A stretch of DNA of 64,000 nt, from positions 868,001-932,000 of the forward strand of contig NZ_RJKE01000001.1 of assembly GCF_003751225.1 (NCBI RefSeq). Direction: 5' to 3'. The position numbers and the translations under genes are program-made. The DNA comes from Actinocorallia herbida. GTDB taxonomy: Bacteria > Actinomycetota > Actinomycetes > Streptosporangiales > Streptosporangiaceae. The notes under the pieces are model-generated. The model was not told the origin of the DNA, did not search any database, and saw nothing but the letters and a program-made list of their open reading frames with translations. The first letter of the stretch is position 1; every line of letters starts with the position of its first letter. Below are positions 44,398 through 52,579 of the stretch, one piece after another.

Positions 44398-44430
44398 ATG
44401 TACAGCCGCTCGATCGGGCTCCTCCCGTGA
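44398..44430 (+). CDS. Possible 10-residue upstream ORF coupled to rnhB
   Basis: ATG 44398 opens a micro-ORF, MYSRSIGLLP, whose TGA (44428-44430) overlaps the GTG start of rnhB as GTGA. It sits behind TTCCGGG. It may serve translational coupling or be chance. Confidence 0.3.
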   Translation: MYSRSIGLLP

Positions 44431-45143
44431 TCACAGGCACACGGCGCCCGGTGCGGTTCACCCCGCGGCGGGACGCCGGGATGTACGGCTATGAGCGCGC
44501 TCTGGCGCACGGCGGCTTCGCCCGCGTCGCAGGGGTCGACGAGGCGGGGCGCGGAGCCTGCGCGGGGCCGCTGGTGGTGGCCGCGGTGATCCTCGACGGC
44601 CTGAAGGTGCCCGGCCTCGCCGACTCCAAGCTGCTGACCGCGGCCAGGCGTGAGGCCCTGTACGCGGAGATCACCGCGCGGGCCGTCTGGTCGGTCCTCG
44701 TGGTGCCGAGCGCCGAACTGGACCGGGTGGGGCTGCACGCCAGCAACGTCACGGGAATGCGGCGGGTCCTGCGGACGCTGTCGGTCGAGCCGTCCTACGT
44801 GCTGACGGACGGGTTCGGCGTGCCGGGCCTGGAGGTGCCCAGCCTCCGGGTGATCAAGGGCGACCGGGCGGTGGCCTGCATCGCCGCGGCCTCGGTGGTC
44901 GCCAAGGTCACCAGGGACCGGATCATGGCGGACCTGCACGGGGTGTATCCGCAGTACGGTTTCGCCGTGCACAAGGGTTACAGCACGCCGGAGCACATGG
45001 CCGCCCTGGCGAGCCACGGACCCTGCCCGGAGCACCGTTTCTCCTTCGTCAACGTCCGGGCGAGGGTCGCGGACGGCTCGGGAGTGGTCGCGCTCCCGGG
45101 CATGGTGAACAATGAGCAGATGGGAGGAGAAGATGAGCGCTGA
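44427..45143 (+). CDS. rnhB: Ribonuclease HII
   Basis: Removes single ribonucleotides and RNA from RNA-DNA hybrids. Of 238 residues, VAGVDEAGRGACAGPLVVAA carries the first two catalytic acids, ADSKLLTAARRE follows, and KGDRAVACIAAASVVAKVTR plus the Asp in MADLHGVYPQYGFAVHKGYS complete the site. GTG 44427 gives about 30 residues before the core; a start near the ATG of MYGYERAL (about 44481) is also possible. Its 3' end overlaps the DUF2469 gene. Confidence 0.95.
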   Translation: MITGTRRPVRFTPRRDAGMYGYERALAHGGFARVAGVDEAGRGACAGPLVVAAVILDGLKVPGLADSKLLTAARREALYAEITARAVWSVLVVPSAELDRVGLHASNVTGMRRVLRTLSVEPSYVLTDGFGVPGLEVPSLRVIKGDRAVACIAAASVVAKVTRDRIMADLHGVYPQYGFAVHKGYSTPEHMAALASHGPCPEHRFSFVNVRARVADGSGVVALPGMVNNEQMGGEDER

Positions 45144-45441
45144 GGACCTGGAGAAGTACGAGACCGAGATGGAGCTCCAGCTCTATCGTGAATACCGTGA
45201 CGTCGTGGGCCTGTTCACCTATGTGGTGGAGACCGAGCGCAGGTTCTACCTGACCAACACGGTCGATCTCCAGGTGCGGGCACTCGAGGGCGGTGAGGTG
45301 TACTTCGAGGTCACCATGCAGGACGCCTGGGTCTGGGATATGTACCGTCCTGCGAGGTTTGTGAAGAATGTGCGGGTCGTCACGTTCCATGATGTGAACG
45401 TCGAGGAGCTGGCCAAGCCCGATCTTCAACTGCCGAACTAG
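45133..45441 (+). CDS. DUF2469 family protein
   Basis: A 102-residue acidic protein (MSAEDLEKYETEMELQLYRE, YLTNTVDLQVRALEGGEVYF, MQDAWVWDMYRPARFVKNVR) of the actinobacterial DUF2469 family, always found after rnhB; function unknown. ATG 45133 is preceded by GGGAGGAGAAG, an excellent ribosome site inside the end of rnhB (11-nt overlap). Confidence 0.9.
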   Translation: MSAEDLEKYETEMELQLYREYRDVVGLFTYVVETERRFYLTNTVDLQVRALEGGEVYFEVTMQDAWVWDMYRPARFVKNVRVVTFHDVNVEELAKPDLQLPN

Positions 45442-45517
45442 GCCGATTTTCTTCTTCTCCGTTATCGCCTGGTCGGTCGGTCTTTGTCGGCCGTTTTTCA
45501 CGCCGTCTCCGCAGAAG

Positions 45518-45526
45518 TTATCCACA
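45518..45526 (+). promoter_or_regulatory. Single consensus DnaA box
   Basis: TTATCCACA is a perfect DnaA-box sequence in the 151-nt gap before yraN. It stands alone, so it is not an origin; it could titrate DnaA or regulate yraN. Confidence 0.4.
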
Positions 45527-45539
45527 GAATGCGATTCGG
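45521..45539 (+). repeat. Copy 1 of a 19-bp inverted repeat pair
   Basis: TCCACAGAATGCGATTCGG here recurs with one mismatch on the opposite strand at 52329-52347, flanking the yraN-to-M23 segment. Confidence 0.6.
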
Positions 45540-45592
45540 GTCCGGTTCGTCCGGGCGGGTGGATGCAGGGTCGGGGGTGGAGGTGATCGGCG

Positions 45593-45949
45593 ATGAACGC
45601 CAACCACGAACTCGGCCGGCGCGGTGAGGAAGCCGCGGCCGCCTACCTGCGCGAACTCGGCTGGCGGGTGCTGGACCGCAACTGGCGCTGCCCCGAGGGT
45701 GAACTCGACATAGTCGCCCTGGAAGGGCGCACCCACGTCTTCTGCGAGGTCAAGACCCGCCGCACCCTCGCCTTCGGCCACCCCGCCGAAGCGGTGACCC
45801 CCGCGAAAGCCCGTCGTTTAAGAGGACTCGCCCTGCGCTGGTCCCGCGAACACGGGGTGCGCGCCGCGGGAATCCGCATCGACCTGATCGGCCTCATCGG
45901 CGGCGGGCCCGCGGGCTTCACCGTCGAGCACCTGCGGGAGGTGGCGTGA
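45593..45949 (+). CDS. yraN: UPF0102 (YraN) endonuclease-like protein
   Basis: A 118-residue restriction-endonuclease-fold protein: NHELGRRGEEAAAAYLRELG, then the PD-(D/E)xK core GELDIVALEGRTHVFCEVKT (D, E-V-K). The family is always near rnhB and yifB; its role is not established. ATG 45593. yifB starts by a 1-nt TGATG overlap. Confidence 0.92.
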   Translation: MNANHELGRRGEEAAAAYLRELGWRVLDRNWRCPEGELDIVALEGRTHVFCEVKTRRTLAFGHPAEAVTPAKARRLRGLALRWSREHGVRAAGIRIDLIGLIGGGPAGFTVEHLREVA

Positions 45950-47493
45950 TGGCGCTCGCCCGCACCCGGTCCGTCGGCCTGGTCGGGGTCCGCGGCCACC
46001 TCGTCGACGTCGAGGCCGCGATCACCAACGGGACGCCGGGCCTGCACCTGTTCGGGCTGCCCGACACGGCGCTCAGCGAGGCCAGAGGCCGGGTCCGGGC
46101 GGCGATCCTGCACTCGGGGGAGGACTGGCCGAGCCGGCATGTGACCGTCGCGCTCGGCCCCGCCGACCTGCCCAAGGGCGGCGCGGGATTCGACCTGGCC
46201 ATCGCGGTGGCGGTGCTCGCCGCGGCGGGGGTACTGCCCCTCACGGCCTGCGCGGAGCCCGTCATGATCGGGGAACTCGGCCTGGACGGCAGGCTCAGGC
46301 CCGTCCAGGGGGCGCTCCCGGCCGTCATGGCCGCGGCCGAGGCGGGGTTCCGGAGCGTGGTGGTGCCCCGGGCCAACCGGGAGGAGGCGGAACTCGTCCC
46401 GGGCCTGCGGGTCCTGGCCGTGGCGTCGCTGCGGGGGCTGCTGTGCGAACTGCGCGGCGATCCCCCTCCCGAAGAGCCCGAGCCCCAGGGGCCCGAGGCG
46501 TACTCCGTGCTGGAGGCGCGCCCGTCGCGTCGCGGGATGCTCGACCTCGCCGACGTGCGGGGCCAGGCCGCGGGCAGACGGGCACTGGAGATCAGCGCGG
46601 CGGGCGGGCACCACCTGTTCCTGCTCGGGCCGCCCGGATGCGGCAAGACCATGCTCGCCGAGCGGCTGCCCAGCCTGCTTCCCCCGCTGGAACGGCAGAC
46701 CGCGCTGGAGGTCACCGCGATCCACTCCGTGGCCGGCACGCTCCCGCCAGGGCAGCCGCTCATCGGCGATCCGCCCTTCCAGGCGCCGCACCACACCGCG
46801 TCCCGCACGGCGATGATCGGCGGCGGCTCCGGCCGCCGCGTCCGTCCGGGCGCGATCAGCCTCGCCCACGCGGGGGTCCTCTTCATAGACGAGGCTCCCG
46901 AGTTCTCCGGCGGGGTGCTCGATTCGATGCGCCAGCCGATGGAGCAGGGCGAGGTGCGGATCGACCGCACCGCGTTCACCGTCCGCTTCCCCGCCCTGTT
47001 CACGCTGGTGATGGCCGCCAACCCGTGTCCCTGCGCCGCCGCGAAGGTCCTGCAATGCCGCTGCACGCCCGCGATCCGTTCCCGGTACCTGTCCCGCATC
47101 TCCGGCCCGCTCCTGGACCGCGTCGACCTCAAGCTGGAGCTGAGCCCGGCCACCCGCGCCGAACTCCGCTACGACCTGGAGGCCGCCGAGTCCAGCGCGA
47201 CCGTGTCCGCACGCGTCCTGGAGGCCCGCGAACGCGCCCTGAAACGCATGGCGGGCCTGCCCTGGCGCACCAACAGCGAAGTCCCCGGCCCCGAACTCCG
47301 CCGCCGCTTCGCCCCACCCCCCGAAGCCCTCCTCCCCCTGGAACTGGCCCTCCAGGACGGCTCGCTCAGCGCCCGAGGCATGGACCGCGCCCTGCGCGCC
47401 GCCTGGACCATCGCCGACCTGGCCGGCCGCGAGACCCCGGCCCCCTGGGACACCGCCGAAGCCCTCTCCTTCTGGCAGGGCCACACCTCCTGA
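45949..47493 (+). CDS. YifB/ComM family Mg-chelatase-like AAA+ ATPase
   Basis: A 514-residue protein: N-terminal Lon-like domain (GVRGHLVDVEAAITNGTPGL, GGAGFDLAIAVAVL), AAA+ core with Walker A LLGPPGCGKTMLAERLPSLL and Walker B GVLFIDEAPEFSGGVLDSMR, then the MgChl C-terminal domain with NPCPC. ComM homologues act as DNA helicases helping branch migration during transformation; it precedes dprA as usual. ATG 45949 overlaps the yraN stop; GTG 45946 is an alternative. Confidence 0.92.
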   Translation: MALARTRSVGLVGVRGHLVDVEAAITNGTPGLHLFGLPDTALSEARGRVRAAILHSGEDWPSRHVTVALGPADLPKGGAGFDLAIAVAVLAAAGVLPLTACAEPVMIGELGLDGRLRPVQGALPAVMAAAEAGFRSVVVPRANREEAELVPGLRVLAVASLRGLLCELRGDPPPEEPEPQGPEAYSVLEARPSRRGMLDLADVRGQAAGRRALEISAAGGHHLFLLGPPGCGKTMLAERLPSLLPPLERQTALEVTAIHSVAGTLPPGQPLIGDPPFQAPHHTASRTAMIGGGSGRRVRPGAISLAHAGVLFIDEAPEFSGGVLDSMRQPMEQGEVRIDRTAFTVRFPALFTLVMAANPCPCAAAKVLQCRCTPAIRSRYLSRISGPLLDRVDLKLELSPATRAELRYDLEAAESSATVSARVLEARERALKRMAGLPWRTNSEVPGPELRRRFAPPPEALLPLELALQDGSLSARGMDRALRAAWTIADLAGRETPAPWDTAEALSFWQGHTS

Positions 47494-47994
47494 CCGCACC
47501 AGCCGAAGAACGCACGACCACCCCGAACCGATCACGCGAAGCGTCGCCGCGGGGCGGGGCACGCATTCAGCGGGTCGAAGGGAAGGAGGCGAGACGATCG
47601 CGGGGAGCGCGGCCGCGGGGCGGGGCACGCGTTCGGCGGGTCCAACGGAGGGAGGTGGGACGGGCGGTGAGCCGGGCGTGGGGACGGTGGCCGCGGGGTG
47701 GGGCGTGTGTCCGGCGGGCTGAGGGGAGGAGGCGGAGGGCGGGAGCGTGCCGGTCGGGTGTGCTCGGACGGGAAATGAGCGGAGGTTCGGTGGGACGGGG
47801 TCCGTGCGTGTCCTGCGGGTGAGGGAGGAGCGTGGGGTGCGGGGCGGGGACATGTGCGATGCGGCCGGGCGGGCAGGGCCGCGGTGGCGGGGCGGAGGAG
47901 GAAGGCGTGACGGCGGATCGGTCGGTTGGTGGGTGCGGGTGAGGTGGGTGGGGGGTTTGTGTGGTTCTGGGTGGGTTTTGGGAGGGGGAAGGTG
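47494..47994. other. 500-nt G-rich spacer between yifB and dprA
   Basis: No gene is supported. The + strand is strongly G-rich. A module beginning CCGCGGGGYGGGGC recurs at 47547, 47613 and 47691 (steps of 66 and 78 nt), each followed by a purine-rich GGAGG-type stretch, and many G-runs could form quadruplexes near 47930-47990. Confidence 0.6.
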
Positions 47995-49134
47995 ATGGAG
48001 GACGAGAGGGTGGCGCGGGTCTGGCTCAGTGGGGTGTGCGAGCCGGGGGACGCGAGCGTGTGGCGGTTGGTGCGGGAGGTCGGGGCGGCGGAGGCCGTCG
48101 CGGCGATTCAGCGGGGGAGGGTGCCCCGGGGGAGCGGGGCCACGGAGAAGAAGGTGGTGGGGTGGGGGATGCGGGCGGGGGCGTTCGATCTGGAAGGGGC
48201 GCTGTTCATCTGCGCGCAGTTCGGCGGGCGGGTCGTGTGCCCGGGAGACGCGGAGTGGCCCTCCACCCTCGACCAGCTCGGTGAGGCGGCGCCGCTGCTG
48301 CTGTGGGTGCGGGGCTCCGTCGACCTGCGGGCGGTGTGCCTGAGATCCGTCGCGGTCGTCGGGGCGCGGGCGGCGAGCCCCTACGGGCTGCGCGCCGCCG
48401 CGGACCTCGGGGCCGAGCTCGCCGACCGCGGCTGGACCGTGGTGAGCGGCGGCGCCCTCGGCGTCGACGGGGCCGCCCACCGGGGCGTGCTCGCGGCCGA
48501 CGGCACCACGGTCGCCGTCCTGGCCAGCGGCGTCGACGTGGCCTACCCGCCCCGGCACGAGGCGATGTTCGGCGAGATCGCCGCGGCGGGGCTGCTGGTG
48601 AGCGAGTGGCCGCCGACGGTCCATCCGACGCGGCCGAGGTTCCTCGTCCGCAACCGGGTCATCGCCGCGCTCACCAAGGGGACCGTGGTGGTCGAGGCGG
48701 ACCTGCGCAGCGGCGCGCTCAACACGGCCCACCACGCCCGCTCGCTGGGCAGGCACCTCATGGCCTATCCGGGGCCGGTCACCTCGCTGATGTCCCGCGG
48801 CTGCCACGAGCTGCTCCGCGCGACCCCGCCGCACACCAGGCTCGTCACCTGCGCCGCCGACGTGCTGGAGGAGGTCGGCCCCATCGGCGAGGGACTGGAC
48901 CGCCCCGACGGCCGCCCCGTCCTCCCCCGCGACCACCTGGACCCCGACACCAGGGCGGTCCTGGAGGCGGTCCCCGCAGGCTCCCGAGGCGCCCCCACCC
49001 ACGCCATAGCCGTCGCCGCCTCCCTCGACCTCCCCACCACCCGAAGCCGCCTGGCCCTCCTGGCCGCCACCGGCTTCATTGACCGCACCCGGTCCGGCTG
49101 GCGCCTCCGCACCCCCCACACCCCACCCCTCTGA
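47995..49134 (+). CDS. dprA: DNA-processing protein DprA
   Basis: RecA loader for incoming single-stranded DNA. The 379 residues hold a Rossmann-like core (LRSVAVVGARAASPYGLRAA, WTVVSGGALGVDGAAHRGVL, YPPRHEAMFGEIAAAGLLVS, RPRFLVRNRVIAALTKGTVV, SGALNTAHHARSLGR) and a C-terminal winged-helix domain. The SGxARGID motif is SGGALGVDGAAH here. ATG 47995 (or GTG 47992) follows GGAGGGGGAAG. Codon bias of the first 80 codons is more G-rich than the rest. Confidence 0.92.
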   Translation: MEDERVARVWLSGVCEPGDASVWRLVREVGAAEAVAAIQRGRVPRGSGATEKKVVGWGMRAGAFDLEGALFICAQFGGRVVCPGDAEWPSTLDQLGEAAPLLLWVRGSVDLRAVCLRSVAVVGARAASPYGLRAAADLGAELADRGWTVVSGGALGVDGAAHRGVLAADGTTVAVLASGVDVAYPPRHEAMFGEIAAAGLLVSEWPPTVHPTRPRFLVRNRVIAALTKGTVVVEADLRSGALNTAHHARSLGRHLMAYPGPVTSLMSRGCHELLRATPPHTRLVTCAADVLEEVGPIGEGLDRPDGRPVLPRDHLDPDTRAVLEAVPAGSRGAPTHAIAVAASLDLPTTRSRLALLAATGFIDRTRSGWRLRTPHTPPL

Positions 49135-49167
49135 CCTCCACCCGCACCTGCCCGGCCCCCGGCCTTT

Positions 49168-49283
49168 CCCGCCCTGCTCTGCCGCGCCCTTCGCGCGGAT
49201 CTGGGAAGGGTCGCGTGATTCCGGTCCCGCCCTGCTCTGCTGTGCCCTTCGCGCGGATCCGGGAAGGGTCGCGTGATTCCGGG
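49168..49283. repeat. Two-copy 58-bp tandem repeat
   Basis: Copies at 49168-49225 and 49226-49283 differ at about four positions. Each contains CCCTTC...GAAGGG, a small inverted repeat. They lie in the 255-nt gap between convergent dprA and the sigma-factor gene and may act as terminators. Confidence 0.8.
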
Positions 49284-49389
49284 GAAGGGGTGAGCGCGAA
49301 GCCGGGGGCGGTGGGCCGGACGGTCGTGGTCCTGGGGCCGGGGTGGGGTGCCGTTGGAGGCGGAACTCCGGGGTCGGGTGGGGTGGGGG

Positions 49390-50652
49390 TCAGGGGGATC
49401 GGGATTTTTGGAGGTAGAGGGATTTCTCTTGGGGGTTCTGGGTCTTCCGGGCGGCTTGGAGGTAGGCGGTGCGGGCTTCGGAGGTGCGGCCCAGACGGGC
49501 CAGGAGGTCGGCGCGGGCGGCGGAGAGATGGGGGGAGTCGGGGAGGGTCGTGGTGAGGGGGGCGAGCATGGCGAGGGCTTGTTCCGGGCCTTCGGACATG
49601 GAGACGGCCATGGCGTGGTTCAGGGTGACCACGGGGGAGGGCCAGCGGGCGGAGAGCTGGGCGTAGAGGGCGGTGATGCGGGGCCAGTCGGTTTCGGGGA
49701 AGGAGGGCGAGGTCGCGTGGCAGGCGGCGATGGCGGCCTGGAGGGTGTAGCGGCCGGGAGGGCCGGACGCGGCGGCGCGCTCCAGGGCGGCCATGCCCCT
49801 GCGGATGAGGAGGCGGTCCCAGCGGCGGCGGTCCTGGTCGGGGAGGAGGACGGGGGAGCCGTCGGGCGCGGCGCGGGCGGGCAGGCGGGAGCCGTGCAGC
49901 TCGGTGAGGGCCTGGAGGCCGTGGGTCTCCGGCTCGTCGGGCAGCAGCCCGGCGAGCAGGCGCGCCAGGCGCATCGCCTCCTCGCACAGGGACGGACGGG
50001 TCCAGTCGGTCCCGGCGGTCGCCGAGTAGCCCTCGTTGAAGATCAGGTAGACCACGCCGAGGACGGAGGTGAGGCGCTCGGGGAGGTCGGCGGCCGTCGG
50101 GAGCTCGTAGGGCACGCCCCGCTCCGCGAGGGTCCGCTTGGCCCGGACGATGCGCTGGGAGGCGGCGGCCTCGGAGATCAGGAACGCCCTGGCCACCTCC
50201 TCGGTGGTCAGGCCGCCGAGGAGGCGGAGCGTGAGCGCGGCCCTGCCCTCGGGCCGCAGGACGGGATGGCACGCGATGAAGATCAGCCGCAGGAGGTCGT
50301 CGCCGACGGGGTCGTCGAGCGCGGCGTCGAGGTCGGGTCCGGGGGCGTCGGAGAGATCCCTGCCGAGCTCGGCGACCTTGCGCTCGTGGACGCGGCGGCG
50401 GCGCAGCAGGTCCAGGGCCCGGTTGCGCGCGGTGAGCGCGAGCCAGCCGCCGGGGTTGGCCGGGACGCCGTCGCGGGGCCAGCGCTCGAGCGCGGCGAGG
50501 AGCGCGTCCTGGGCGAGTTCCTCCGCGAGGCCGACGTCCCCGGTGAGGCGGACGAGCCCGGCGATGATGCGGCCCGCCTCCAGCCGCCACACCGCCTCGA
50601 CGGCACGCGAAGGATCGGCCGGCGGGCCGCCGGCCGATCCTGGCGCGGTCAC
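49390..50652 (-). CDS. ECF sigma factor of the ECF42 (DGPF-linked) type
   Basis: About 420 residues: sigma2 region (AVEAVWRLEAGRIIAGLVRL, LAEELAQDALLAALERW, NRALDLLRRRR), sigma4 region (RPEGRAALTLRLLGGLTTEE, ISEAAASQRIVRAKRTLAER) and a long C-terminal helical extension with TPR-like repeats (VVYLIFNEGYSAT, ITALYAQLSARWPSPVVTLN, HAMAVSMSEGPEQALAML). ECF42 sigma factors have this extension and no anti-sigma factor; control is thought to run through the extension and the DGPF protein. GTG (complement 50650-50652) overlaps the DGPF stop as GTGA. Confidence 0.88.
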   Translation of the reverse strand: MTAPGSAGGPPADPSRAVEAVWRLEAGRIIAGLVRLTGDVGLAEELAQDALLAALERWPRDGVPANPGGWLALTARNRALDLLRRRRVHERKVAELGRDLSDAPGPDLDAALDDPVGDDLLRLIFIACHPVLRPEGRAALTLRLLGGLTTEEVARAFLISEAAASQRIVRAKRTLAERGVPYELPTAADLPERLTSVLGVVYLIFNEGYSATAGTDWTRPSLCEEAMRLARLLAGLLPDEPETHGLQALTELHGSRLPARAAPDGSPVLLPDQDRRRWDRLLIRRGMAALERAAASGPPGRYTLQAAIAACHATSPSFPETDWPRITALYAQLSARWPSPVVTLNHAMAVSMSEGPEQALAMLAPLTTTLPDSPHLSAARADLLARLGRTSEARTAYLQAARKTQNPQEKSLYLQKSRSP

Positions 50653-51005
50653 GGCGCGGTGAACACGGAGAGGACGTCCGCCTCCCCTTCCCAGTCGGGC
50701 CACAGGTCGCGGTGCAGCCGGAGGAACCTGGCGGCCCACTCGACCGCTTCGGCCCGGTCGCGCACCTGGTAGAGCGCGTAGCTGATCATCTCTTTGGTCT
50801 CGGCGAACGGTCCGTCGGTGACGGTGATCTCGCCGTCGGCGAGCGCAACCCGGGCGCCGCCCATGGCGCTGGGGGCCAGCCCGGCGGTGTCCAGCAGCGC
50901 GCCGGAGGCCGTCGCCTCCGCGCCGAGCGCGAGGATGGCGTCCATCAGGGCCTGCGGCGGGGGCGCGTCCATCGGCCCGCTCTTCAAGGTGACGAGATAG
51001 CGCAT
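50649..51005 (-). CDS. YCII/DGPF domain protein
   Basis: A 118-residue protein with the DGPF signature VTDGPFAETKEMISYALYQV and a typical start MRYLVTLKSGPM. The family is almost always encoded with ECF42 sigma factors and is usually their main target; biochemical role unknown. ATG 51003-51005 on the complement; the stop is shared with the sigma-factor start (4-nt overlap). Confidence 0.88.
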   Translation of the reverse strand: MRYLVTLKSGPMDAPPPQALMDAILALGAEATASGALLDTAGLAPSAMGGARVALADGEITVTDGPFAETKEMISYALYQVRDRAEAVEWAARFLRLHRDLWPDWEGEADVLSVFTAP

Positions 51006-51033
51006 CGGGTCTCCTGCCTGAGCTCGCGGGGGG

Positions 51034-51663
51034 TCAGCGCCGGTACTCGTGGAGGGCCAGCGCGCTCATCCACCCCATGATGCCGACCACGGCGGCGGTG
51101 AAGGCGAGATTCGCCCAAACCGCGCCCGCCCCCGCCGCGACGCAGCAGAACCCGACGGCCAGGGCGCCCCCGGCGACGCGGCTCGCGACGGGCGCGAACC
51201 GGCGTGCGAGCGGGAACGCGGCGGCGCCGGCCAGGCACAGGAGGCCGGCACCGGAGAGCGCCAGGTGCAGGGCGCCGTTCAGGGTGGGGGCGCCCGGCCC
51301 GTCAGGGGTGCCGGCGGGGAATCCGAAGCCGGGGTCCGCGGGGAAGAGACCGGCCCCGGCCATGCCCGCCGCGAACAGGCCGACGAGGACCGTGGCGCCC
51401 CGGCCCGCGCCGCCGCGCGCGAGCCCGACGGCGAAGGCCGCCGCCATGAGGCCGGTGAGGAGCAGGTTCGCCGACTGGATCCAGCCGTAGGGGCCGTTGG
51501 CGAGCATGCTCCACGCGTGCCGTCCGAAGTCGAAGCCCTCCTTCGTCAGCCCCTGCGCCACCGAGACCGTGACGTACACGGGCCCGGCGATGACGCCGTA
51601 GCCCAGCAGGGAACGGGTGACGCGGCTCTCGGCGGTGCAGGCCGTGTCGATCGTGGTGTCCAT
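51034..51663 (-). CDS. DUF998-like integral membrane protein
   Basis: A 209-residue protein with about six hydrophobic segments: LLGYGVIAGPVYVTVSVAQG, SANLLLTGLMAAAFAVGLA, GATVLVGLFAAGMAGAGLF, NGALHLALSGAGLLCLAGAA and ALAVGFCCVAAGAGAVWANL among them. The arrangement fits DUF998. ATG (complement 51661-51663) has GGAGGAG upstream. It is the first gene of an operon with the DGPF and sigma-factor genes (28-nt gap), so it is probably part of the same response. Confidence 0.75.
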   Translation of the reverse strand: MDTTIDTACTAESRVTRSLLGYGVIAGPVYVTVSVAQGLTKEGFDFGRHAWSMLANGPYGWIQSANLLLTGLMAAAFAVGLARGGAGRGATVLVGLFAAGMAGAGLFPADPGFGFPAGTPDGPGAPTLNGALHLALSGAGLLCLAGAAAFPLARRFAPVASRVAGGALAVGFCCVAAGAGAVWANLAFTAAVVGIMGWMSALALHEYRR

Positions 51664-51807
51664 GGCTTCTCCTCCGTTTCCCGGCACGGTCTCTCCGGCC
51701 GTACCAGTGCTACGAAGAGCCCGGCCCCGGACAGACGGCTCCCGCGACTTTTCTTAGAGATTTTTTCGAGGCCGCGGAACGGGGCCCGTGGCCAGGCGCT
51801 CCGCCGC

Positions 51808-52290
51808 TCAGGGACCGAGCGGAAGCAGGATGATCGGGGGCGGCGCGGGCAGGCCGAGCGGATCCAGGTAGGCCGCCCCGTGCCGGAGCCCCCAGTGGAG
51901 GCAGGTCGCGGGAGCGCAGTGGGACGGCCCGGCCGCGAGAGTCCCGATCCGCTGCCCGGCGACGACCCGGGCGCCCGGCCTCACCAGCGGAAGAACAGGC
52001 TCATAGGTGGTCCGGTAAGCCCCATGGGAGATCGTGACCACTCCCCGGGTGAAGACGGGCCCGGCAAAGGTGACGATCCCCTCGGCCCCCGCCAGGACGG
52101 CGCCGCCCGGGGCGCCGCCCGGGGCGCCGGCCAGGAGATCGACCCCCCGATGCCCGGCCAGCCAGTCCCGGGCCGGAGGATCGAACCCCCGCACCACGGA
52201 GAACGGCGGTTCCAGCGGCCACCCGGCGGGCGACGGAAGGGGCGGCGCCGCGCTGAGGACGGCGACGAGTACGGCGGACGGCGTGATCAT
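51808..52290 (-). CDS. M23 (LytM) peptidase-like exported protein
   Basis: A 160-residue protein with a short hydrophobic signal (MITPSAVLVAVLSAAPPL) and an M23 domain: VVRGFDPPARDWLAGHRGVD (HxxxD, first metal site), GVVTISHGAYRTTYEPV, and CLHWGLRHGAAYLDPLGLP. The usual HxH motif reads C-L-H, so one catalytic His is Cys. ATG (complement 52288-52290). The gene lies divergent from rpsB, the normal place for an M23 protein in actinobacteria. Confidence 0.85.
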   Translation of the reverse strand: MITPSAVLVAVLSAAPPLPSPAGWPLEPPFSVVRGFDPPARDWLAGHRGVDLLAGAPGGAPGGAVLAGAEGIVTFAGPVFTRGVVTISHGAYRTTYEPVLPLVRPGARVVAGQRIGTLAAGPSHCAPATCLHWGLRHGAAYLDPLGLPAPPPIILLPLGP

Positions 52291-52328
52291 GTGACCACTC
52301 TGCGCTCGATCCACCCTCCGAAAGGGCA

Positions 52329-52347
52329 CCGAATCGCGTTCTGTGGA
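52329..52347 (-). repeat. Copy 2 of a 19-bp inverted repeat pair
   Basis: Reverse complement of 45521-45539 with one mismatch, located upstream of the M23 gene. This copy lacks the full DnaA box (GTCCACA rather than TTATCCACA). Confidence 0.6.
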
Positions 52348-52579
52348 CGACCGTTCCGGCCTCCGCCGACCGCTCCGATTCGAGTAGGGGCGCTCGTTCC
52401 CCTAAACTGGGGGAACGGACGGGTGAACTCTGCCCTGCGCATGCGCGATCCCGGCCGAATTCTCAGCGTCCGCTCGCCGCTTTTGGGCGGGGCGCGTCTC
52501 CCAGGTCTGCAACCCGGCAGGGTCGTAGCGGGGCGCGTCCGGGCGTGACAGGCAACCGAAACGAAGAAGGAGTACGGGT

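Noticed and set aside
45518-45526. Replication origin
   Set aside because: One DnaA box only; dnaA, dnaN and a box cluster are absent.
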